A stretch of 64,000 nt of DNA from Hordeum vulgare subsp. vulgare (Eukaryota; Streptophyta; Magnoliopsida; Poales; Poaceae): positions 202,209,689 through 202,273,688 of the forward strand of contig NC_058523.1 of assembly GCF_904849725.1 (NCBI RefSeq). The letters run 5' to 3'. Position 1 is the stretch's first letter. The number at the start of each line of letters is the position of its first letter. Both the position numbers and the translations under genes were made by a program. The notes beneath the pieces were generated by a model that was given only the letters and a program-made list of their open reading frames with translations, had not been told where the DNA came from and did not search any database. Positions 10,724 through 21,500 of this stretch are shown here, piece after piece.

Positions 10724-12375
10724 AGCATCCCCAAGCTTAACTCCTGCTCGTCCTCGAGTAGGGAAGTTATAAAGAATGAATTTTTGACGTTCCATGCTAC
10801 CTAGCATAGATGTCCTTTGTAACTCCTCTCACGTGACATGAATGTTCAGATCCGTTAGATTCAAAACAATAGTTTGCTATTGATGTGGAAACAATAATAA
10901 TTCAAGCAAACTAGCAAGGTAATCATGAACTTTCAAAATAACTAGGCCAAAAGAAAGTTATCCCTACAAAAGCATATAGTCTGGCTATGCTCTATCATCA
11001 TTGCACAACGAATTGAAATCATGCACAACCCCGGTATTGGCCAAGTAATTGTTTCACACCTTTACTTTCTCAAACCTTTTCAACTCTCACGCAATACATG
11101 AGCGTGAGCCATGGTTTTAGCACTATAAGTGGTGGGGAGTGTGGTGGAGGCTGCAAGACAAAAAAGGAGAAGATGATCACATTAACTAGGCATATCAATA
11201 AGCTGTGGAGATGCTCATCAATAGACATCAATGTGAATGAGTAGGGTTTGCCATACAAATGATGTACTAGAGCTAAGAGTATGTGAAAGCTCTTAAAGAA
11301 AACTAGTGGGTGTGCATCCAACTTGCTTGCTCACGAAGACCTAAGGCAATTTTGAGGAAGCCCATCATAGGACAATACAAGCCAAGTTATATAATGATAA
11401 TTTCCCACTAGCTATATGGTGGTGACAAAACGAGAGACTCTCAATCATGAAGATCATGGTGCTTAATGTGCACAAGTGTGGAAAGGTGGTAGCATTGTCC
11501 CTTCTCTCTTCTTCTCTCATTTTTTTTGGTGGGCTCTTTGGCCTCTTTTTTTTGGTGGGCATCTATGGACTCTTTTATTTCCTCACGTGGGACAATGCTC
11601 CATCAATGATGATCATCACACTTTCAACTCAAAACTTAGAGCAACGATGACTCTATATGGAATGCCCTTGGTAGTGTACCGTGACAATGATCTAGCATGG
11701 CATAGACATTAATGGAAACATCATGCTAGCTATCTTACGATCATGCAATGACAATGTAGACGTGGTGCTACATGTCATGGTGGTAGTTGCATGGCAATAT
11801 ATCTCGGAATGACTTTGAAAAAGCCATAGTAGGTAGGTATGGTGGCTGTTTTGAGGGAGGCTAATGGTGGGTTTTGTGCACCGGCGAAAGTTGCACGTCA
11901 CTAAGAAGATAGTGATGGTGGAAGGTGAAAGTGCATCTAAACCATGGACTCGACATTAGTCATGAAGAACTCATATACTTGTTGCAAAATTTTTGTTAGT
12001 AATCGAAACAAAGCATTCAACGCATACTCCTTGGGGAATGGTTGGTAGGTAAAAACCATCGCGCGATCCCGACCGCCACATGAAGGATGACAATCAAAAG
12101 ACTAATCATGCTCAGACTTCATCACATATCGGTTCACCATACGTGCATGCTACGGGAATCACTAACTTCAACACAAGTATTTCTAGATCCACAACACCTT
12201 ACTAGCATGACTTCAATATTACCATAACCACAACTCAAAACTAATTGAGATGAATCAAACTTCTCTAACTATTCAATGCACATGAAGGTGGAAGTTTTCG
12301 TATCTCTTTGGATAACTACCCCTTTTGAGACTACTTTCAAAGCATAGACCAACTATCAAGGCATGCACCGCTGTG

Positions 12376-12486
12376 CTCTAAAAGATATAAGTGAAGCACA
12401 TAGAGAAAAGTATCTAGCTCAAAAGATATAAGTGAAGCACATGTGAGCTGAATTGTCTACCAAAAGATATAAGTGAAGCTCGACAA
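12376..12486 (-). ncRNA. Array of three stem-loops with a conserved loop, E2 copy B
   Basis: Same arrangement as copy A: stems CTCT/AGAG, AGCTC/GAGCT and TTGTC/GACAA around AAAAGATATAAGTGAAG. All three stems and loops are unchanged although single-base changes occur nearby. Confidence 0.6.
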
Positions 12487-13405
12487 AATCACGTTGAGTG
12501 CATGTCTCTCTATCTATGTGTGCAGCAAGGAATATTGTGACACAACCAAAATAAAAGACTCCTACGATACAAGACGCTCCAAGCAAAACACATAACATGT
12601 GGTGAATAAAAATATAGCCCCAAGTAACGTTACCGATGGATTGAAGACGAAAGAGGGGATGCCTTCCCGGGGCATCCCCAAGCTTAGGATTTTACGGCAT
12701 CCTTGAATATCTTGGGGTGCCTTGGGAATCCCCAAGCTTGAGCTCTTGCCACTCTTTATCTATTTTTTCATAAGAACTTCACCCAAAACTTGAAAACTTC
12801 ACAACACGAAACTTAAACAGAAACTCGTGATAACATTAGTATGAGAAAGAAAACCACCACTTCCTTAGGTACTGTAGAAAACTTAAATTCTACTTAGGCT
12901 GATGTTGGGTTAGTGTATTTTAAATCTTCCATGGCTAATACCCTCCGATACTTTCCATAGTTTCATCAAAATAAGAAACCAACACAACAAAAAACTGAAT
13001 CTGTTAACAGCAGACCAGTCTGTAGAAATCTGTATATTTCGTATACTTCTGGTACTTCAAAACATCTGAACAATTACGACAGTCTGAAGAAAATTGCATA
13101 GAAATCAGCAGCAAAAAGAATCAACTCAAAAGCTCTTATAGAATAAAAATGAAAATTCTTTTCGTGAGCATAAAGTTTCTGTCTTTTTCCAGCATGATCA
13201 AACAATCATCACCAAGACTAATCATAACGGTTTTGCTTGGCACAAACGCAAAAAGAAACACAAAAAACACAATCATAACAGAATTATGATGGTGTGGAGA
13301 AAACAAAACAGGAAGCAAAAAGCAAAGAAAAAATTATTCATTGGGTTGCCTCCCAACAAGCGCTATCTTTTAACGCCCTTAGCTAGGCATTGATTTGAAT
13401 GATGT

Positions 13406-14149
13406 TCACATAAAAGGTAAGGATTGAAACACAACGAGAGCATCATGGAGCAAATGGCTAGCACATTTAAGTCTAACCCACTTCCTATGCATAGGGATTT
13501 TGTGATCAAACAATTTATTGCAGCAAGAATCAACTAGCATAGGAAGGCAAAACAAGCATAGCTTCAAAAATTTCAACATATGGAGAGGAAGCTTGATACT
13601 ATTGCAATAAGTAGAAGCATATGATCCTCTCTCATAGTAATTTTCAGTAGCATCATGAATGAATTCAACAATATAACCAGCACCTAAAGCTTTATTTTCA
13701 TGATCTACAAGCATAGAAATTTTACTACTCTCCAAATAAGGAAATCTATTCTCAAGAATAGTAGTGGGAGTATCGTAAAAGACTTGAGCACTACAAATTG
13801 TTTCAAAAGTATGACAAGCTTTATCATCCCTCTTCTTCAAAGCATAAGTATCCTCACAATAATCATCATAGATAGGGGGCATGCTTTCATCAAAATAATT
13901 TTGATCATTCAAAGTGGAAGAACTAAAAAGATCATCTTCATCAACTATAGCATCCCCAAGCTTGTGGCTTTGCATATCATTAGCATCATGGGTATTCATA
14001 GAATGCATGCTAACAAAATTGCAATCATTCTCATCATTCAAATATTCTAGGCCAAGCATTCTATGTAATTCTTCTTTCAGCACTTGAGCACAATTTTCCT
14101 TCCCATCATGCTCACGAAAGACATTGAAAAGATGGAGCATATGAGGCAT
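13406..14149 (-). CDS. E2-family ORF of unknown function, copy B, 247 aa
   Basis: This is the counterpart of the ORF at 8050-8892. It has an in-frame 12-residue deletion after ACHTFE and a different, shorter N-terminus caused by small indels in a T-run upstream. The conserved V-D-H-E, YIVEF, YERG and MHRKWVR blocks are all retained. Both copies have stayed open for about 240 codons while differing at scattered bases; whether that reflects selection or recent origin needs a substitution analysis. No known domain is recognised. Confidence 0.55.
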   Translation of the reverse strand: MPHMLHLFNVFREHDGKENCAQVLKEELHRMLGLEYLNDENDCNFVSMHSMNTHDANDMQSHKLGDAIVDEDDLFSSSTLNDQNYFDESMPPIYDDYCEDTYALKKRDDKACHTFETICSAQVFYDTPTTILENRFPYLESSKISMLVDHENKALGAGYIVEFIHDATENYYERGSYASTYCNSIKLPLHMLKFLKLCLFCLPMLVDSCCNKLFDHKIPMHRKWVRLKCASHLLHDALVVFQSLPFM

Positions 14150-14242
14150 CCTGAATTCCTTTTTTGTAGTTTTCTAGCGAACGAACAAGAAACAAAAAGA
14201 TTCGATTGCAAGATCTAAAGATATACCTTCAAGCGCTAACCT

Positions 14243-14321
14243 CCCCGGCAACGGCGCCAGAAAAGAGCTTCGTTGACGGGATGTTAGTGCCGCTTACCTA
14301 GCCTCCCCGGCAATGGCGCCA
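14243..14321 (-). other. Duplicated tRNA-Asp primer binding site, E2 copy B
   Basis: CCCCGGCAACGGCGCCA at 14243-14259 is a perfect tRNA-Asp match. The LTR-proximal CCCCGGCAATGGCGCCA at 14305-14321 has one mismatch. The spacing is 62 bp as in copy A, but here the distal site is the perfect one. Confidence 0.85.
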
Positions 14322-14334
14322 GAAAAGAGCTTGA

Positions 14335-16023
14335 TGTCTACTACGCAACCTTCTCCTTGTAGACGTTGTTGGGCCTCCAAGTGCAGAGGTTTGTAGGACA
14401 GTAGCATTTTTCCCTCAAGTGGGTGACCTAAGGTTTATCAATCCGCGGGAGGCGTAGGATGAAGATGGTCTCTCTCAAGCAACCCTGCAACCAAATAACA
14501 AAGAGTCTCTTGTGTCCCAAACACACCTAATACAATGGTAAGTTGTATAGGTGCACTAGTTCGGCGAAGAGATGGTGATACAAGTGCAATATGGATGGTA
14601 GATATAGGTTTTTGTAATCTGAAATTACAAAGACAGCAAGGTAACAAATGGTAACAGTGAGCACGAACAATATTGCAATGCGTGGAAACAAGGCCTAGGG
14701 TTCATACTTTCACTAGTGAAGTTCTCTCAACAATGATAACATAATTGGATCATATAACTAGCCCTCAACATGTAACAAAGTGTCACTCCAAAGTCACTAA
14801 TAGAGGGGAACAAACGAAGAGATTATTGTCGGGTACGAAACCACCACAAAGTTATTCTTTCTGATCGATCTATTCAAGAGTCCGTAGTCAAATAACACGA
14901 AGCTATTCTTTTTGTTCGACCCATCATAGAGTTCGTACTAGAATAACACCTTAAGGTACATATCAACCAAGACCCTAATGTCACCTAGATACTCCATTGT
15001 CACCTCAAGTATCCGTGGGCATGATTATACGATATGCATCACATAATCTCAGAATCATCTATTCAACCAACACATAGAACTTCAAAGAGTGCCCCCAAAG
15101 TTTCTACCACAGAGTCAAAACGTGTGCCAACCCCTGTGCATAGGTTCCCAATGTCAAGAACCCGCAAGTTGATCACGAAAACATACATCAAGTACTCACA
15201 TGAATCCACGTGTGCCAACCCATATGCATAGGTTCCCAATTGTCACAAACCCGCAAGTTGATCACAACAACAATAGATAGACACGTTCAAGACATACTTC
15301 ATGTGTTCTCAAGGACTCAATCCGATAAGATAACTCCAAAGGGGAAACTCAATTCATTACAAGAGGGAGAGGGGGAAGAACATCATAAGATCCAACTATA
15401 GTAGCAAAGCCCATGGTACATCAAGATCAATACATCTCAGGAACACGAGAGAGAGAGAGATCAAACACATAGCTACTTGTACATACCCTCATCATGGAGA
15501 TCGCCGGGATGATGAAGATGGCCAACGGAGATGGATTCCCCCTCCGGCAGGGTGCCGGAACGGGCTCCTCATTGGTTTTTGGTGGCTACACAGGCTTGCG
15601 TCGGCAGAACTCCTGATCTAGGTTTCTTTCCGGGGGTTTCTGAATTTATAGGAATTTATGGCGGTGGAATTGCGTCAGTTGGGCCCACGAGGAGGTCACA
15701 AGCCTGCGCGCCACCACCGGGGGGGGGGGGGGGGTGGCGGCGTGAGGGCTTGTGACTCCCTCATGGCCCATCTGGCCTTCTCCCAAAGCTTCGGGGGTCT
15801 CTTTTGGTCAAAAAAAAATCATCGTAAAGTTTCATTCCATTTGGACTCCGTCTGAAAATGGGCCAAAAACACGGAAAAAACAGAAACTCGCACTTGGCAC
15901 TGAGTTAATAGGTTAGTCCCAAAAAATATATAAAATAGCATATTCATGCATATAAAACATCCAAAGTTGACAAGATAATAGCATGGAACCATCAAAAATT
16001 ATAGATACGTTGGAGACGTATCA
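14335..16023 (-). repeat. E2 LTR copy C
   Basis: Complete at both ends apart from a ~32-bp deletion near 15490 (between CCCTC and CCTC repeats, compared with copy B at 10159-10193). The palindrome 15681-15779 has a G16 loop. Its last ~200 bp (low divergence, ending GACGTATCA) are also shared with the E1 LTR end, and at 16024 E1-type internal sequence begins without a target-site duplication. Confidence 0.85.
15681..15779 (-). promoter_or_regulatory. CACAAGCC palindrome with poly-G loop, E2 LTR C
   Basis: The arm GGGCCCACGAGGAGGTCACA pairs with the complement of TGTGACTCCCTCATGGCCC. The G16 run is at 15719-15734. It contains GTGGGCCC-type sequence in sense, resembling a TCP-protein binding site; that resemblance is only suggestive. 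Confidence 0.75.
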
Positions 16024-17460
16024 TTTGGCTATGCTCCATCAACCCCACATAACGAATTTAAATCATGCACAACCCCGGTATTGGCCAAGTAATTGTTTTC
16101 GCACTCTTACTTTCTCAAACTTTTTCAACTCTCACGCAATACATGAGCGTGAGCCATGGATATAGCACTAGAGGTGGAATAGAGTGTGGTGCAGGTTGTG
16201 AGGCAAAAAGGAGGAGATGGTCACATCGACTCGGCGTATCAATGGGCTATGGAGATGCCCATCAATAGATATCGATGTGAATGAGTAGGGATTGCCATGC
16301 AACAGATGCACAAGAGCTATAAGTGTGTGAAAGCATAAAGGGGAAACTAGTGGGTGTGCACCCAACTTGCTTGCTCACGAAGACCTTGGGCAATTTTGAG
16401 GAAGCCCATCATTGGAATATACAAGCCAAGTTATATAATGAAAATTCCCACTAGTATATGGAAGTGACAAAACAAGAGACTCTTTATCATGAAGAACATG
16501 GTGCTATTTTGAAGCACAAGTGTGGAAAAAGATAGTAGCATTGTCACTTCTCTCTTTTTCTCTCATTTTTTTGTTTGGGCTCTTTGGCCTCTTTTTTTCT
16601 CATTCTTTTTGGTGGGCATCTTTGGCCTCTTTTTTTAATTTAATCACATGGAACAATGCTCTAATAATGATGATCATCACACTTTTATTTACTCACAACT
16701 CAATACTTAGAACAATGATGACTCTACAGGAAATGCCTCCGGCAGTGTACCGGGATGTGCAACAATCTAGCTTAGTGTATGACGTTGAAACATCTCGCTA
16801 ACTATCTTACGATCATGCAATGGCAATATGAAAGTGACGGCACATGTCATGAGACGGAACGGTGGAAGTTGCATGGAAATATATCTCGGAATGGCAATGA
16901 AAATGCCATAATAGGCAGGTACGGTGGCTGTTTTAAGGAAGCTATATGGTGGGTTTGTGCAATGGCGAAAGTTGCATGGCACTAGAGAGGCTAGCAATGG
17001 TGGAAGGTGAAAGTGCATCTATACCATGGACTCACATTAGTCATGAAGAACTCATATACTTATTACGAAAGTTTTATTAGTAATCGAAACAAAGTGCTCA
17101 ACACATACTCCGAGGGGAAGGGTTGGTAGGTGTTAACCATCGCGCGATCCCGACAGCCACACAAAGGATAACAATCAATAAATCAATTATGCTCCGACTT
17201 CCTAACATAGCGGGTCACCATACGTGCATGCTACGGGAATCACTAACTTCAACACAAGTATTTCTAGATTCACAACACCCTACTAACATAACTCTAATAT
17301 TACCATATCCATATCTCAAAACTAATTGTGAGGAATCAAACTTCTCTTACTAATCAAAGCACTAGACTATGGAAGTTTTTATTATATCCTCTTTGGATGC
17401 CTATCATCTTTAGGACTACTTCCATAGCACGCGCCAATTACCAAGTTACTTAGAGAGAGC

Positions 17461-17640
17461 ACTCTCGAAAAGATGTAAGTGAAGATCGAGAGTTTTAATT
17501 TCTTCAAAATATGATACCGCCGTGCTCTTAAAAGATCTAAGTGAAACACTAGAGCAAAGTTATCTAGCTCAAAAGATATAAGTGAAGCGCATGCGAGCTA
17601 AATTGCCTAACTCTAAAGATATAAGCGAAGCTCAATGAGT
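17461..17640 (-). ncRNA. Array of four stem-loops with a conserved loop, E1 copy
   Basis: Four units have loops close to AAAGATATAAGTGAAG and stems ACTCTCG/CGAGAGT (17461-17467, 17487-17493), GCTCT/AGAGC (17524-17528, 17551-17555), TAGCTC/GAGCTA (17565-17570, 17595-17600) and ACTC/GAGT (17610-17613, 17637-17640). The first unit has no counterpart in E2. Stem 2 is extended by a compensating pair relative to E2. Stem sequence changes and loop conservation together argue for structure. Confidence 0.65.
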
Positions 17641-18426
17641 ATTCTAGCAAATTCATGATGAGTGCATGTCCCTCTCAAAAACGTGTGCAACAAGGATGAT
17701 TGTGACAAAACAAAAAGAAAAGACTCCTATAATACACGACCCTCCAAGCAAAACACATATCATGTGGTGAATAAAAATATAGCTCCAAGTAACGTTACCG
17801 ATGGATTGAAGACGAAAGAGGGGATGCCTTCCCGGGGAATCCCCAAGCTTAGGATTTTTGGTGTCCTTGAATTTGGCTTGGGATGCCTTGGGCATCCCCA
17901 AGCTTAAGCTCTTTCCATTCTTTATCCCATTGTCCATGAGAACATCACCCAAAACTTGAAAACTTCACAACACAAAACTTAAACAGAAACTAGTGATATC
18001 ATTAGCATAAGAAAACATACCACCAACTCTTTAGTTACTGTAGTAAACTTGATTTCAATTTAGATTGATGTTAGATTACTGTATTCTCACTTCTCCATGG
18101 CTAGTACCCCTGATACTATCCGTAGTTTCATAAAAATAAGCAATCAACACAACAAAAACATAATCTGTCAAAAACAGACCAGTCTGTAGCAATCTGTATA
18201 CTTCGTATACTTCTGGTATTTCATATACTTCTGGTATTTCACAAATTCTGAAAAATTATGAAAATTAGGGAAATTCGCATATCAACGTGCAGCAAAAAGA
18301 ATGAACACAAAATCTCTTTCTAGATAGGAATTAAAAATAATTTTGTGAGCGCAAAGTTTTTGTCTTTTTCAGCATAATCAAACAACCATCACCAAAACTG
18401 ATCATAAAGGTTCTACTTGGCACAAA

Positions 18427-18431
18427 CACAT
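18427..18431. repeat. Target-site duplication of E3 (left copy, CACAT)
   Basis: CACAT precedes the LTR start TGTAGCGACC at 18432 and follows the final TGTTACA at 28711 (second copy 28712-28716). It is a perfect 5-bp duplication, so E3 inserted as one unit into E1. Confidence 0.95.
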
Positions 18432-21400
18432 TGTAGCGACCCGACTCAACGAGTCAAGCCTCTGGTGTTTCCGTACCATCCCAAGATCATGCTGGTACAC
18501 ACACAGTACATAATGTATATATTCAAGAGTGCAATCACACAGCTTTATTAATCGAAATCTCACAAAGAGTACTTTATTACAATAAAGGAGTACAATAAAG
18601 TGGCTGAAGGCCAACTCATGAGATTATCTAACGAAGACTAAGCGGAAGCATCAGGTAGACGAGTCCATCCGACTCCAAGGGCATGTCGCCGAGCGTAGAA
18701 CCGTGGCCTCACTCCTGGTCGGAAAAGTACTCTGCAACATGATACGTTGCAGCCGTGTAGGTCAGCATATTGAATATGCTGGCAAATCATGAAGAGAGGG
18801 GGTAAAATAATAATCAACTATCTCTACATGCATATTTGGCCGATGGAGCTAAGTTTTTGCATAAAGCCAGTTTTATCCTACAACAAAAGGGGTCGGAAGC
18901 AAAATATTACTACATGTTTGTTGTTAACGAGATGGTTCTGCCAACCAGTTCTCGTACCCGAATAGTTGTTAACACCCACATCATTATTAAGTTGTGTCGA
19001 GAGTTCAGGGGAAATTCAATGCCTTCGGCTCAAGTTGTCCATGACCATGGACACGGCTAATCGATTAGGTTGAGTACTCTGCAGAGTTTTGCACACGTTC
19101 CCCACAAGATTTGATCGCCTCCGGGTTTGTCCTCGCACTTCAGGGTGTTTGAAGACCGGACGATCAAAACATGGTCTTTCAACGGGTCCCTCTGAATCCC
19201 TGTCGGTGCCCATCCATTCCTACCGTTCGTCTACATCTGCTAGCACCGCCTGTCCAGAGTCGCCGCGTTGTCCAACCAAGCCAGAGCCCATAATGACTTG
19301 TGGCTGTGCAGGTAAGCCTTGAGTCTTGAAGTCTCCTTCCGTCCCTTTGAGCCTGGGTGAAGCTTTCCGCAGGATGACATGGCCTCTCGAGCATCCCGGG
19401 CATCCACTGGGTTTTCCAGGGAGCCGATCAACCGTCCTTCACCCAGTGTTGCATTGCGTCCGAGGTCTTGAAAATCTTGTCTTAGTCCGGTCTTGATTAT
19501 TATATCAATCTCGCATCTCTCGTGGCATACACTCAACCGATAACCTGTCTACTTAAGCATAGCATATATATAACTTTGTCGTCCCGGGGCCAAGTATCGG
19601 GGTGTTGGTGTTCCTACCACATGATACTACACCTATGACTAAAGTTTCCAAGTACCTAGGCAGCATGCAAATAGGGCAAAGAAGGTGATCTACTATGCAT
19701 TGAAAACATAGGTAAAATAACATGATCAAAGATGACTTGCCTTGATGATAGTTGTCCTGCTCGAGCGTCTCTAAGTAACACGCTTCGCACTCCGGATGAT
19801 CTACCGATACAAACACAAAGCACACCATAAGCAATTCAATCATGCCACGAGTAAAAATAACATCACATGCAATGATTGGCAAACGACTACGCAAAAGAAT
19901 TTTATCGCGCGTCGGTAGGACAGAAACTTGTTTCTGTTTAAAACACTAGTACATATACTTTGAAAATTCTGAAAATTCTACTACAGTAAGGTTTTATCAC
20001 TAGAAAACAGTAGCAAAAAGAATCAACTCAATATCATTTTTCAAACTCCTGGAATAGGCAAAACAGTGTTTAAACTAAATCTGCTCTAACTTATATTTGA
20101 AAATTCCCAACACAGAACAATTATATATTTTTAAAAACTAAAGGAAATTTGTGAGCTACTGGAGAAAGAATCAATGTCATTGGACGTAGGGATAAAAAGT
20201 TGTGATCAAAACAAGATTGAAAGTTTCTGTTTTCGAAATCTGGATAGAAAATTACAAGACTGCTAGTGCTAAAGAGAGGCACACGTGGCAAGTTCTATTG
20301 GCTGTAGTGGCTGTGTGTTTTCTTGGTTTGGAGAAAACGTCCCATGGCTTGCAAAACCACTGGCTAAATCTTAAGTGACCAAAAGAACCGTTGGTTTTCT
20401 GGACTAAACCGAAGGGGTATAGGTGATCTAATCCTAGTCATTGCATGGTGTTGCATGGGATCTAAGGGCCGAGATTGAGTGCATGCAAATAGAGAGAGAG
20501 AGATGGATAGCTACCTGCTGGCTGTAGCTTGCACCGGCAAGAAAGGAGATGACCGGCGAGGAAGGAGGGAGTAGCTCCGGGCGGTGGGGCGTCGGGCGGC
20601 GGCGGTGAGGTTCCTCCTCCGCGGGGAAGAGGCGGCGGTGGAGAGAGAGTTCGGGGAGGGCTCCTCCTCCGGGCGAGGCCGAGGTGCAGCAGCTTTCGGG
20701 CTGCTACCGCTGCTCGCGGCGCCGGCTAGGGCGGCGGTGGGGTGAGGCACCGGCGGCGGCTTGTGGAGGCGGCGGTGGAGACGGCGGCGGCTAGGGTTGG
20801 GGAGAGGTGGCGGTGGGGGGGGGGTTATATAGGCTTAGGGGAGGAGAGTAAAAGGAAGGAGAGGGAGAACTTTGGGAAGGAGATCACGGGAGAGAAAATA
20901 GGAAAGAGAGGGAGAGGTGGCGGTGGAGAGAAAAGGAAAGGGAGGGAGGAGAAAAAAAAGGAAAGAGGAGACGTGGGGAGGGAGAGACATTGGGGACGTG
21001 GGGGGGCTGCATGCAAGGTGCATGCGTGCATGCATGGGGGCGGCTGGGCTGAGCCCTTGTGGCTCGGCCTGGCAGTTTTCTCTCTTTTTTTTTAAAAAAA
21101 AGAAAAGAACAAACAGTAGTAAAAAAATAAAAAAATAAAATATGGCCTCACTAACAAATACTATAAAGAGTACTAATATATATAATACATATAGGAAACC
21201 TAGTTCCACCTAATGCAATTTTTTTTAAAAAAAAGTTTTATGCAGATAGATCACACAACGCGATCGAAAAAAAACTCGACTAATATAATTCGGAGTTTGG
21301 AAAAATTTGCAAAAACCAAAAATGGTGACTTTAACTCACAGGGGAGAAGTCATATTATCTCCGCTCCGATAAATTGCCCGCACTCACATAACGATAAATT

Positions 21401-21488
21401 TTTTCAGAAGAACGCAATGATGCATAAAATATGGAATGCAAATGAATGATCTATTAACATCCGAATTTACAAAAATTGGGATGTTACA
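18432..21488 (-). repeat. E3 left (3') LTR
   Basis: On the plus strand it runs TGTAGCGACC... to ...GGGATGTTACA. The sense strand starts TGTAACATCCC and ends GGGTCGCTACA. The polypurine tract is immediately right of it in sense (AAGGTGGGTAGGTT, 21489 onward). U3 is very GC/purine biased (20500-21060), with a TATA box TATATAA at 20825-20831. Confidence 0.95.
20825..20831 (-). promoter_or_regulatory. TATA box of E3 left LTR
   Basis: The sense sequence is CCTATATAACCCC, flanked by a run of ten G on the plus strand (C in sense). The second LTR has the same box at 28056-28062. Transcription would run toward lower coordinates. Confidence 0.7.
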
Positions 21489-21500
21489 AACCTACCCACC

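Larger units (their letters stand above)
10724..14334 (-). mobile_element. E2 internal region B
   Basis: It is nearly identical to region A over 3.6 kb: the same polypurine tract beside the LTR, T-rich duplication, stem-loop array (12376-12486), hairpins near 12656-12745, ORF (13406-14149) and two primer sites. The stretch 10724-13405 otherwise holds no gene. Copy-specific differences are scattered point changes plus a few small indels, including a 36-bp deletion inside the ORF. Confidence 0.85.
3853..16023 (-). mobile_element. E2: tandem array LTR-internal-LTR-internal-LTR of a non-autonomous element
   Basis: Three LTR copies (3853-5432, 9016-10723, 14335-16023) alternate with two near-identical internal regions (5433-9015, 10724-14334). 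A single unit would be about 7 kb: LTR 1.7 kb, internal 3.6 kb, LTR 1.7 kb. There is no gag-pol; each internal region has one ORF next to the primer sites, an array of stem-loops and otherwise non-coding sequence. No target-site duplication is visible at the outer ends (the left end lost the terminal TGT). A shared middle LTR is the expected product of unequal recombination between LTRs of sister copies; the sequence shows the product, not the event. Confidence 0.85.
16024..18431 (-). mobile_element. E1 internal region, first part
   Basis: This is homologous but clearly diverged from the E2 internal regions. It starts at the equivalent of 10980 in copy B, so about 250 bp next to the LTR, including the polypurine tract, are missing. 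It has no gene. It includes a four-member stem-loop array (17461-17640) and a strong hairpin at 17876-17903 (GCTTGGGATGCC / GGCATCCCCAAGC). It continues at 28712 after E3. Confidence 0.8.

Noticed and set aside
20511..21209. Several ORFs on both strands in GC/purine-rich sequence (also 27667-28381, 50813-51402, 59504-60072)
   Set aside because: They overlap on opposite strands, are low-complexity (Pro/Ser/Arg or Gly/Arg), lie within LTR U3 regions and differ between the paired LTRs.
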